The notes under the pieces were generated by a model, which searched no databases, had not been told where the DNA came from, and saw nothing but the letters and a program-made list of their open reading frames with translations. From positions 42,105-106,104 of the forward strand of contig JAQBXR010000011.1 of assembly GCA_027623295.1 (NCBI GenBank): a DNA stretch of 64,000 bases, in the 5' to 3' direction. The translations under genes and the position numbers were made by a program. This document shows positions 44,254-51,542 of this stretch, piece by piece. Position 1 is the stretch's first letter. The number at the start of each line of letters is the position of its first letter. The stretch comes from Planctomycetota bacterium (GTDB lineage Bacteria; Planctomycetota; UBA1135).

Positions 44254-44802
44254 ATGAAACTCTCCACCACCCTACTCCTGGCAGCGCTCCTGCTGCCAAC
44301 CTTAGGTAGTTGTGGCGGCGGTGAATCCGTCGACCCCCCTGCCGATTCCGATTCCGATTCCGCCACCGCGCCTGTAACTGAAACGGTTACTGAGCAAGCT
44401 CCAGCCAAAATCGAAGAGGCCGCCAAAACCGAATCCGGCATGGACCAGCTAGAGGCTCTGGAAAACCAAGCGACTGGTGCCGTCGAAGCCGCAAAGGAAG
44501 CGACCAAGGAAGTCGTCATCTCCAAGGCCGCACAAGCACTCTTCGATAGCTACTGCGTCACTTGTCATGGAAAAACCGGCAAAGGTGATGGGATCGCCGC
44601 TGCAGGCCTTCCAGTCAAGCCAGCGAGCTTCACAGATGCTGCATGGCAAGCTTCGGTAACCGATGAGCACCTTGCTCTCGTCATTGCAGAAGGTGGCGCT
44701 GCTGCAGGCAAAAGCCCTCTCATGGTGGCTGCACCTGGCGCCAAGGATAATCCAGAACTGCTCAATGGCCTGGTTGCCATCGTGCGTGCTTTCGGCGAGT
44801 AA
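44254..44802 (+). CDS. Cytochrome c lipoprotein
   Basis: A 182-residue lipoprotein with one heme. The signal peptide ends in lipobox LGSC (MKLSTTLLLAALLLPTLGSC), followed by an acidic Ser/Asp/Thr-rich spacer, a helical stretch, and a cytochrome c domain with CVTCHG at about residue 108 and a likely Met axial ligand in PLMVAAPG. The start ATG 44254 matches the signal peptide; an earlier in-frame start (44209) is less likely. It could carry electrons to a periplasmic oxidase or peroxidase. Confidence 0.88.
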   Translation: MKLSTTLLLAALLLPTLGSCGGGESVDPPADSDSDSATAPVTETVTEQAPAKIEEAAKTESGMDQLEALENQATGAVEAAKEATKEVVISKAAQALFDSYCVTCHGKTGKGDGIAAAGLPVKPASFTDAAWQASVTDEHLALVIAEGGAAAGKSPLMVAAPGAKDNPELLNGLVAIVRAFGE

Positions 44803-44812
44803 TTCACTCCCC

Positions 44813-44861
44813 TAAAAAAACTAAAAGGCCTGACCGATCACTCGGTCAGGCCTTTCTGTTT
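44813..44861. terminator. Bidirectional intrinsic terminator
   Basis: Perfect 14-base-pair inverted repeat, arms 44824-44837 and 44842-44855, with a TCAC loop. The forward 3' flank (CTGTTTTC) and the reverse flank (TAGTTTTTTTAGG) are both T-rich, so it can end both the cytochrome gene and the convergent rpsT transcript. Confidence 0.93.
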
Positions 44862-44890
44862 TCCTTAGCTCAACTAAGGAAAGCCATTGA

Positions 44891-45154
44891 TCAACGAAGG
44901 GCGGCCACAGCCTTAGCTAGGTGCGACTTTTTGCGCGCAGCATTGTTGGAATGCATTTGGCTCCACTTGACGTTCTTATCGATCATCTTAGTGGCCATGG
45001 CGAAATTGGTCTCAGCCGACTCGAGGTTACCCGCTTCGACGGAATCCAAAGTGCGCTTGATCCAAGTACGCATTGCGGAACGGCGACCGCGATTACGCTC
45101 GCGGCGCTTGAGGCTCTTCTTAAGCGAAGATTTTGCTGACGGGGTGTTAGGCAT
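44891..45154 (-). CDS. rpsT: 30S ribosomal protein S20
   Basis: An 87-residue S20, which binds 16S rRNA. The N-terminus is PNTPSAKSSLKKSLKRRERNR and the core is the basic helical hairpin with KMIDKNVKWSQMHSNNAARKKSHLAKAV, a known S20 signature. A strong AAGGA lies about eight bases upstream. It is monocistronic, with an upstream region of about 95 bases and its own terminator. Confidence 0.97.
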   Translation of the reverse strand: MPNTPSAKSSLKKSLKRRERNRGRRSAMRTWIKRTLDSVEAGNLESAETNFAMATKMIDKNVKWSQMHSNNAARKKSHLAKAVAALR

Positions 45155-45250
45155 GACGGTCGTTTTCCTTAAAACTGGCGGAATATTGTAAGGGGTGCGG
45201 CGAATCCTGCAAGCCCTTAGAGGGCTTCAATCCGACAATTCCCCAGCAAT

Positions 45251-45874
45251 TTAATTTTTAGGGGTGTCTTCTCCACGAGCTGCTCGGAGAAAAGCTTCAG
45301 AATCTAAACCGCTCGCGGCATCGTTGTCGTATTGATTAGTCCGCAAGGCCTGCTCTGCAGCTAGGTTCTTGCGTGCGCGCATGGCCTCGGTATCGCGCGG
45401 ATTGGCATTTAAGGCCTTCTGGTAGAAATCTAGGGCTTCGTCGACCTCGCCTTGTGCAGCCGCAAGACCGCCGGCACGCTTGGCAGCCTCAGCGCTGATA
45501 CCTGCCAGGCCACCAAAGACGCCCAGAGCGGCACCTGCGTAACCTGCGCGCTCGAGGGCATCGCCCCAGCCAATCCCTTTGGAAGGATTTCCAGCATCTT
45601 TCATGAAGGCACGGCGCATGGAGCGCGCTTCCGCGTCGGGATTGCGGGTGAGCTTGGAGAACTTGGCCGCCAAGCCAGAAGGGCCGGAGCCAAGCTTGCC
45701 CATGAAACTTGATTTGCCGCCGGCCAAAGACACCACGGCTCTAGTCAGCAATTCCGCGGCGCGGCGATCTCCTGGTGCAAAATCCATCACCTGGTCACAG
45801 AGTTCGGCGGCAAAATCTGCTTGTCCGCGCTCCAAGGCTTGGTCAGCGCGATCGAGGTGTTTCTTTAGGTTCAT
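45251..45874 (-). CDS. TPR-repeat protein
   Basis: A 207-residue protein with tetratricopeptide-type helices at the N-terminus (about residues 8-40, DRADQALERGQADFAAELCD) and near the C-terminus (about 140-175, GEVDEALDFYQKALNANPRDTEAM). The middle is rich in Gly and Ala and has no clear domain. No signal peptide or membrane helix. Probably a scaffolding or binding protein; no further role can be read. It is divergent from def. Confidence 0.7.
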   Translation of the reverse strand: MNLKKHLDRADQALERGQADFAAELCDQVMDFAPGDRRAAELLTRAVVSLAGGKSSFMGKLGSGPSGLAAKFSKLTRNPDAEARSMRRAFMKDAGNPSKGIGWGDALERAGYAGAALGVFGGLAGISAEAAKRAGGLAAAQGEVDEALDFYQKALNANPRDTEAMRARKNLAAEQALRTNQYDNDAASGLDSEAFLRAARGEDTPKN

Positions 45875-45942
45875 GAGGGTGCGAGGGCGAGAATCCGGAC
45901 GGGAAAGTGCCGCTAGGTTATTCTAGGGTAAGAGACACGATC

Positions 45943-46467
45943 ATGGACATCGTCATTTACCCCGATCCGCGTTTACGTAAGAAAAACGCGCCCGTCACCA
46001 CCTTCGACAAGAGTTTGGCGACGAACGTCCGCGAGATGTTCGACGCCATGTACGCCACCTCTGGCGTCGGCTTAGCGGCTCCACAAGTGGGTTTGAATAT
46101 CCGTTTGCTGGTTTACAACCCATCAGGTAAGTCCGACCTGCCCAACGAGGAGGTCGTGTTGTGTAACCCCAAGATGGTGTACAAATCAAAGGAAACCGAA
46201 AGTGGCGAAGAAGGGTGCTTGTCATTCCCAGAAGTGAATGGGCAGGTCATTCGGCCCCTGAAGGTCAAGATCGAGGCGCAAAACCTAGAGGGCGAGGCTT
46301 TTGAGCTGGAGCTAGAAGACTGGGACGCACGCATTTTCCAGCACGAGCTCGACCACCTAGATGGCATTTTGTTCATCGATCGCATGACGCCGGCCAGTAA
46401 GAACCAGGTCAAACCGGTGCTCGAGGATTTGGTTCACGACTACAAGCAAGCTCTTGCAGATTCTTGA
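45943..46467 (+). CDS. def: Peptide deformylase
   Basis: A 174-residue deformylase that removes the N-formyl group from nascent proteins. All three motifs are intact: GVGLAAPQVG, EEGCLSFP (metal Cys) and QHELDHLDG (metal His pair and catalytic Glu). The start ATG 45943 (MDIVIYPDPRLR) matches the family; the longer frame from GTG 45907 is unlikely. The 3' end overlaps ribF by 14 bases. Confidence 0.96.
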   Translation: MDIVIYPDPRLRKKNAPVTTFDKSLATNVREMFDAMYATSGVGLAAPQVGLNIRLLVYNPSGKSDLPNEEVVLCNPKMVYKSKETESGEEGCLSFPEVNGQVIRPLKVKIEAQNLEGEAFELELEDWDARIFQHELDHLDGILFIDRMTPASKNQVKPVLEDLVHDYKQALADS

Positions 46468-47473
46468 GGCTGATGGAGACCTACCAGCCTCCTTCCAAGG
46501 GAGTGGTTGTGTCGCGACGGTCGGGGTCTTTGATGGCGTCCACCTCGGACACTTTCATGTCCTGCGCGAAGTTGTAGGCCGCGCGAAAAAATCCGGGATG
46601 CACGCGGTCATGGTGACCTTTGACGATCACCCGAAATCGGTTTTGATTGGACGCGCGCCCGCTACGGTGACGAGTTTGGAGCACCGCCTGCTGCTGTTCC
46701 GCCGCGCCGGAATCGATGCCACCCTGGTGCTGCGCTTTACTCCAGAGCTACGTGAGTTGTCGGCACAGGACTTCACCCATAAGTATTTGCTGGATGGCCT
46801 CGGACTGCGCGAATTGGTGTTTGGCTTTGATTCCAAGTTTGGCAAAAACCGCAGCGGCAATCCGGAAAGCTTGCGTCCACTTTCCGAGGCGCTCGGTTTT
46901 GCCATCACCGAAGTCCCTCCGCTAAAACTTCACGGGCGCGCCATTTCGAGCACCTTCATTCGCGAAGCCGTGCAGTTAGGCGATTTAGAAAACGCTGCAC
47001 TCATGTTGGGCCGCCCGATCAGCGTGCTCGGCACCGTGGTCCCCGGCGATCAACGCGGACGCGAGCTTGGCTTCCCCACTGCGAACCTAGACCTGCATCA
47101 TGTTCTGCATCCGCCGCATGGAGTCTATGCCGGCTTGGTCCGTCTTCCAGGTTCAACCAAACCGGAGTTGCTCCCGGCTGTCATCAACATTGGCATCCGC
47201 CCCACCTTTGAAGGCAGAGCGGAAAAGGTCGAAGTGCACCTCATTGATTTCGATGGTGACCTCTATGGCCAGGACCTCGAGGTTTACTTCCTTCAGTCCA
47301 TCCGTGAAGAGGCCACCTTTGAAAACGCGGTGGCTCTAGGTGCTCAGATCCAAGCCGATCTGGCAGATGCGCGGGGAATCCTGGCAGTTGCAGATCAGAA
47401 TTGGCGAATCCCCGGTGAATTCCTGCCGATAGAAGGCAGTCGCGCCGGAGATCTTCGGCCCGGCACTAGGTAG
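46454..47473 (+). CDS. ribF: Bifunctional riboflavin kinase/FAD synthetase
   Basis: A 339-residue RibF that makes FMN and FAD from riboflavin. The FAD synthetase domain has GVFDGVHLGHFHVLREV (HxGH nucleotidyltransferase motif) and LRELVFGFDSKFGKNRSG, then ISSTFIREAVQLGDLENA. The kinase domain has GRELGFPTANLDL, GVYAGLV and NIGIRPTFEG. The start at TTG 46454 is inside the def gene; no better internal start is seen. The tRNA-Phe gene follows at 57 bases. Confidence 0.94.
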   Translation: MQILEADGDLPASFQGSGCVATVGVFDGVHLGHFHVLREVVGRAKKSGMHAVMVTFDDHPKSVLIGRAPATVTSLEHRLLLFRRAGIDATLVLRFTPELRELSAQDFTHKYLLDGLGLRELVFGFDSKFGKNRSGNPESLRPLSEALGFAITEVPPLKLHGRAISSTFIREAVQLGDLENAALMLGRPISVLGTVVPGDQRGRELGFPTANLDLHHVLHPPHGVYAGLVRLPGSTKPELLPAVINIGIRPTFEGRAEKVEVHLIDFDGDLYGQDLEVYFLQSIREEATFENAVALGAQIQADLADARGILAVADQNWRIPGEFLPIEGSRAGDLRPGTR

Positions 47474-47530
47474 TCCACGAAAGCACCTAGCGGCAGAGGC
47501 GAGGAAAGTGTATTCTTCTGCCCACAAAAC

Positions 47531-47606
47531 GGGAGGGTAGCTCAGTTGGTAGAGCAACGGATTGAAAATCCGTGAGTCAGCGGTTCAAGTCCGCTTCTTC
47601 CCACCA
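47531..47606 (+). tRNA. tRNA-Phe (GAA)
   Basis: A 76-base gene with encoded CCA. The acceptor 5' arm GGGAGGG pairs with TCTTCCC (with G-U pairs), the D-arm is GCTCAGTTGGTAGAGC, the anticodon arm ACGGA-TTGAAAA-TCCGT has anticodon GAA, and the T-arm is AGCGG-TTCAAGT-CCGCT. Discriminator A precedes CCA. All four stems fold. Confidence 0.96.
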
Positions 47607-47661
47607 AAATTTGATTGAGCGGAGAGCGCATGGCGTCCTCCGCTTACTTTTTTGACCAGTT

Positions 47662-47691
47662 TTGACCGTTCGGTACAGACCATGCTATAGT
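47662..47691 (+). promoter_or_regulatory. Promoter and operator of the TetR gene
   Basis: TTGACCGTTCGGTACA at 47662-47677 contains the dyad ACCG-TT-CGGT. The first six bases also serve as a -35 box, with TATAGT at 47686-47691 as -10 after an 18-base spacer. A second TTGACC half-copy lies at 47652. The operator lies 24 bases ahead of the TetR start, so the regulator probably blocks its own promoter. The sequence recurs at 48334. Confidence 0.8.
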
Positions 47692-47700
47692 TCCGACATC

Positions 47701-48282
47701 ATGCCTTGGGAAAAACAGTTCGATGTCGAAGAAGCGCTGCAACGCGCAGGCGATGTGTTCTGGGAAAAGGGCTACGAAGCGACCTCCATCACGGATTTGC
47801 TTCAAGCCATGGGCATTCAGAAGGGTAGTTTTTACGACACCTACGGCAGCAAGCGAGCCGTTTATCTCCGCTCCTTGGAACAGTATTTCCGGTCCCGGAT
47901 TATTCAGTTCCAAAAGGAAGTGGAAGGCTTAGGCCCAAAAGAAGCTTTAGTCTCCATGCTGAATGGCATTCTTAAAGAGTGCCTCAGCAGTGTTGGGACC
48001 CGCGGCTGTTTTGTAGTCAACTGCGCGGTGGAGCTTGCCCCCTTCGATGAGGACGCTCAAGCCATCACGCAAAGGTCCTTACGGGAGCACGAGAAATGGG
48101 TGGAGGGACTTATTCGCAAGGCCGAAGCTGCCGGTGAACTCCCGGTAAGTGCAGACCCAAGTGGCAAAGCAAAAGCGCTGCTCGCATTCATTCTTGGCTT
48201 GCGGGTCTACGCCCGATCGGGTGCACCCAAATCCATTCTGCGCTCCCACGCAGACCAAGCCCTTCATTTCTTAGAGCACTAA
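47701..48282 (+). CDS. TetR-family transcriptional regulator
   Basis: A 193-residue TetR/AcrR regulator. The HTH is at about residues 10-55, ending in FWEKGYEATSITDLLQAMGIQKGSFYDTYGSK, a typical recognition helix. The ligand-binding C-terminal domain contains TRGCFVVNCAVELAPFDED, a motif of the TetR_C_11/YxaF-LmrA-like group. ATG 47701 is chosen since the HTH starts right after it; the frame from 47662 would run through the operator. It probably represses itself and the SDR gene. Confidence 0.88.
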   Translation: MPWEKQFDVEEALQRAGDVFWEKGYEATSITDLLQAMGIQKGSFYDTYGSKRAVYLRSLEQYFRSRIIQFQKEVEGLGPKEALVSMLNGILKECLSSVGTRGCFVVNCAVELAPFDEDAQAITQRSLREHEKWVEGLIRKAEAAGELPVSADPSGKAKALLAFILGLRVYARSGAPKSILRSHADQALHFLEH

Positions 48283-48333
48283 TCCGCTAGGCAGCATAAA
48301 GAATTCTCCCGCTTGAGCTCCTATGCCCTAGTC

Positions 48334-48349
48334 TTGACCAATCGGTACA
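48334..48349 (+). promoter_or_regulatory. TetR operator upstream of the SDR gene
   Basis: TTGACCAATCGGTACA shares 14 of 16 positions with the operator at 47662-47677 (TTGACCnnTCGGTACA). It lies 27 bases before the SDR ATG, much like the 24 bases at the TetR gene. TTGACC could again be the -35 box, but a good -10 is not obvious at the right spacing. Confidence 0.75.
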
Positions 48350-48376
48350 AATACCGCACCTACAAATCATAAAACC

Positions 48377-49147
48377 ATGACCACTCACAACAAAGATTCA
48401 TTCGACCTTTCCGGTAAGGTCGCCCTCATTACCGGCGGCACCTCAGGCATCGGCTATGCCACCGCACTCAAGTTCGCTGCATCGGGGGCCAAAGTCGTCA
48501 TTGGTGCACGTCGCGAAAAAGAAGGCCAACAGTTGGTTGAAGCGATTAAGGCTCTTGGTGGAGAAGCCGTTTTCCTCAAGACCGACGTCACCAAAAGCGA
48601 TCAGGTGCAGGCCTTAGTAAACCTTGCAGAAGAACGATTTGGAGGCCTCGACATTGCCTTTAACAACGCGGGCATTGAAGGCGCAGGGCTCATTCCTCTG
48701 GCAGACGAAAGTGAGGAAAGTTTGCGTCAAGTGATGGAGGTGAACTTCTTCGGCGTCTGGCATTCTATGAAGGCCGAAGTCGCAGCCATGATGAAACGCG
48801 GTGGTGGCTCCATTATTAACACCACTTCGGTGGCGGGACTCAAAGGCATTGGCACCTTCTCCACTTACGTCTCTTCCAAGTTTGCATTGGAATGGCTGAC
48901 GCGCTCCGTCGCACAGGAGTTGGCACCTGCAGGCATCCGCGTGAACAGCGTTGCCCCTGGTCCCATCGATACCGATCTACTCGATCGCGCAACCGGCGGC
49001 GACTACACCATCTTCACTCAAGCTGTTCCGCAGCAACGGGCTGGCACCAGCGAAGAAGTTGCCAATGCAGTGGCCTACCTGGCATCGGACAGTTCCACCT
49101 ATGTCACCGGACATGCACTCCGGATTGACGGCGGCATGTTGAGTTAA
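48377..49147 (+). CDS. Short-chain dehydrogenase/reductase
   Basis: A 256-residue classical SDR using NAD(P)(H). The cofactor motif is TGGTSGIGYATA, NNAG is present, the catalytic Ser is in TTSVAGLKG and Tyr-x3-Lys in TYVSSK. The C-terminal VTGHALRIDGGMLS is typical. The substrate is unknown. It follows the TetR gene by 94 bases and shares its operator. A 15-base-pair terminator follows. Confidence 0.9.
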   Translation: MTTHNKDSFDLSGKVALITGGTSGIGYATALKFAASGAKVVIGARREKEGQQLVEAIKALGGEAVFLKTDVTKSDQVQALVNLAEERFGGLDIAFNNAGIEGAGLIPLADESEESLRQVMEVNFFGVWHSMKAEVAAMMKRGGGSIINTTSVAGLKGIGTFSTYVSSKFALEWLTRSVAQELAPAGIRVNSVAPGPIDTDLLDRATGGDYTIFTQAVPQQRAGTSEEVANAVAYLASDSSTYVTGHALRIDGGMLS

Positions 49148-49163
49148 GGTGCACGAGAATTAG

Positions 49164-49202
49164 ACAAGGGGTGATGACTGGTTGTCATCACCCCTTGTTT
49201 TC
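49164..49202 (+). terminator. Intrinsic terminator
   Basis: Perfect 15-base-pair inverted repeat, arms 49164-49178 and 49184-49198, five-base loop TGGTT, followed by TTTTC. It ends the SDR transcript and may also end the convergent nuclease gene, whose stop is at 49217. Confidence 0.9.
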
Positions 49203-49216
49203 GTAAAAAACGGAAC

Positions 49217-51472
49217 TCAGTCCTTCTTCGGCTTAGAACTGCTAGCCATCATTGCCGCCAAATCAGGGGCAATGGTCACACCAGATTTCGTGGTTTGCGC
49301 GGCTGGGGTCACCCGCTTAGGTGCCTCGGCCACTTCCACCACTTCTGGCTTCGGCTCAGCTTTCGGCTTTGGCGATGCTTTTGGCTTCGCTTCTGCTTCG
49401 GCCTCAGTTCCTACCTCGGTCTTTGGCTTCGCCTTTGCTCTCGGCCTTGGTGCTGCTTTTGGCTTTGGCTCTGGCTTGGCCTCAGCGACCACTTCTTCCT
49501 CAGCTTCTTTAGCTTCAGCTTCTGGTTTAGGTGCCCTGCCACCACGCGCCTTCGGCTGGCGCTTAGCTCTCTTCGGGGCCACTTTTTCAGCAACAGCTTC
49601 CGCAAGAGCGTGAAGCTTTTCGGCCTTCACCTCTTCGCTGACTTCTTCCTTCTTTGCAGCAGGGGTTTTCTTCTCTTCACCAGAATCTTCTTCATCGGCA
49701 TCTGACTTTGCGTCATCTGCAAACGGAGAAGTCGTGGAAGAGCTGCGACGACGGCGACGGCGTGGAGCACGCTCCGAAGATTCCGAATTCGCTTCCAACT
49801 TTTCAGCAGGTTCCGACTTCACTTCGGCTTTAACTTCCTCTTCTGAGTGAGAGCTGGAAGCATCGTCCTCGAACTTGGCGATTGGAAGTGGCTCATTCAA
49901 GCTGCCCTTCTTCTCACGTGCCATCGGCGACTCTGCGCGCGGCACCAAACCAAGGATGACCGGCGGGGCTTTCTCTACAGCCTTTGCTTGCGGCTCCTCA
50001 GCAGCTCTAGCAACCGGCTTAGTTTCAGCTCTAGCGGCTGGCCTAGATCCGGATCTAGGTTCTTCACGCTTTGCTGCAGGAGCACGACGTTCGGAATTTT
50101 CATCACGGCTATCGCCATCGCTCTGGCCTTCCTCGTCCGCACCTTGTGCAGTACGACTCCGTCCACGTCCGCGACCACCACGACGACGACGACGGCGACG
50201 AAGTGAACCGTCTCCCTCCTCTCCATCAGATTCCTTCGAATCGCTATCGCGATCCTTGGAATCGTTATCACGGCTTACTTCTCCACCACGAGGCGCGGGA
50301 CGCGCTTCGCGACGAGGCCTTTCTTCCTCAACCAACTCAGGTGCTTCCACAAGACGACGAGAATCGCCAGTAGGTTCTTCACCCAAGAAGACGCTAATGA
50401 AGTCATCGACCTCAGCCAAGGACAGCAGCGTCATGTCGAGCATGTCCGTTGCGCGTTTGCGAGTTGCCGAGTCCGGTGGACGGATTAAAAGCAATCCAGC
50501 GCTTGTACGCTCGACACCAAAGATCTTCACCAAACCGCGGAAACGAGCGGAGTAGTCCTGCCAGTTGCCGGTCTTGCATTCGAGCCAGAAGAACTTGTCT
50601 CCAATGGAAGCCATTAAGTCAGCTTCGAATTCGCGACCATCTTCCAACATGCCTTTTACGTTGGCAAGGAGTTGGAATTTCTCTTCACCCATCGAAGCGC
50701 TCAGGCGTTTCGCGAGTACTGCAAAGACGTAAATCTCAAGCCATCCCCCGGTAAGGAACTGACCAATCTGTCCATCCTTAGTAGGAATGACACGCAGTTG
50801 CCGCTTCGGGCTTCGGTGGTAGTAGAAATCTTTGAGCATGCCGTGGCGATGCAACAAAGTTCCAAACTGCACCGCAGCGGAACGGCCGGCTTGGGAGTAA
50901 CCATCGATATCAATACGTTGTCCACGACCGGTAGCGACACAGCGCTTCACCTTTTCGTAGAACTCCGCAAGTAAATCGAAGTGGGTACCCAAGTGACGGG
51001 CAAGGTGCTCGAAAGCTTCATTGCGGTCGAGGTCATCTTGCCCCTCGTAAACCACAACCTTGCGGGTTTTTAGATAGTCGACCAAAAGGCCGGTCGGAGC
51101 ATCCTCAGGAATCTCTCGCGGCACCGCTCGACGTGGTGTTTGATCACGACGGGGTTCGTTACGGCCACGACTTTGTGAGTCGCGCTCGTTACGGCCGTCG
51201 CGCTCGTTACGTCCATCGCGGTCTCCTCCTGCACCGCCGCGTCCTCGTCCGCGGCTGCCTCGACGCCCCCGAGAAGAGTCTTGTTCTCCGCGAAGTGCAT
51301 CGTAACCACCGCCGCCGAGGTTCTCTCGGAGTGCTTTGATTTCGTCTTTGAGAGCCCGGATTTCGTGCGTAAATTCTTGCGCAGAAACTCGGGCTTGCTC
51401 CGGGGAGCGCCGACCGCGGTTAAATCCGTCGTCGTCTTGCGCTCCCGAAAAGAGGCGTTGGAACCAGCCCAT
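49217..51472 (-). CDS. PD-(D/E)XK (DUF1887-like) nuclease with long disordered Arg/Gly and Lys/Glu tails
   Basis: A 751-residue protein. Residues 1-60 contain a short coiled coil (FTHEIRALKDEIKALRENL), 65-120 is Arg/Gly/Asp/Asn-rich with repeated GRNERD units. A globular core covers about 125-365. Its last part has the restriction-endonuclease arrangement: GGWLE (Glu246), EFEADLM (Asp285), LECK (Glu298, Lys300), resembling the DUF1887 domain of Card1/Can2 nucleases. No CARF domain is seen. Residues 366-751 are disordered: acidic blocks, Arg runs (RRRRRRRGGRGRG, RRRRRRSSS) and Lys/Glu/Pro/Ala repeats, like the tails of RNase E-type proteins. ATG 51472 (MGWFQRLF) is used; the frame extends to 51637. 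It is divergent from the DUF255 gene. Confidence 0.78.
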   Translation of the reverse strand: MGWFQRLFSGAQDDDGFNRGRRSPEQARVSAQEFTHEIRALKDEIKALRENLGGGGYDALRGEQDSSRGRRGSRGRGRGGAGGDRDGRNERDGRNERDSQSRGRNEPRRDQTPRRAVPREIPEDAPTGLLVDYLKTRKVVVYEGQDDLDRNEAFEHLARHLGTHFDLLAEFYEKVKRCVATGRGQRIDIDGYSQAGRSAAVQFGTLLHRHGMLKDFYYHRSPKRQLRVIPTKDGQIGQFLTGGWLEIYVFAVLAKRLSASMGEEKFQLLANVKGMLEDGREFEADLMASIGDKFFWLECKTGNWQDYSARFRGLVKIFGVERTSAGLLLIRPPDSATRKRATDMLDMTLLSLAEVDDFISVFLGEEPTGDSRRLVEAPELVEEERPRREARPAPRGGEVSRDNDSKDRDSDSKESDGEEGDGSLRRRRRRRGGRGRGRSRTAQGADEEGQSDGDSRDENSERRAPAAKREEPRSGSRPAARAETKPVARAAEEPQAKAVEKAPPVILGLVPRAESPMAREKKGSLNEPLPIAKFEDDASSSHSEEEVKAEVKSEPAEKLEANSESSERAPRRRRRRSSSTTSPFADDAKSDADEEDSGEEKKTPAAKKEEVSEEVKAEKLHALAEAVAEKVAPKRAKRQPKARGGRAPKPEAEAKEAEEEVVAEAKPEPKPKAAPRPRAKAKPKTEVGTEAEAEAKPKASPKPKAEPKPEVVEVAEAPKRVTPAAQTTKSGVTIAPDLAAMMASSSKPKKD
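51179..51214 (-). repeat. Two tandem 18-base units inside the nuclease gene
   Basis: GTCGCGCTCGTTACGGCC at 51179-51196 is followed by a copy with one mismatch at 51197-51214. On the coding strand the units encode the repeated GRNERD peptide in the Arg/Gly-rich region. A partial related unit lies at about 51153-51166. Confidence 0.8.
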
Positions 51473-51542
51473 GTCGCGGCATTGTGGCGGATTCTGCGCA
51501 GAATGGCAAGCTTCACTATGTGTTGTCTTATAAGATGGAACC

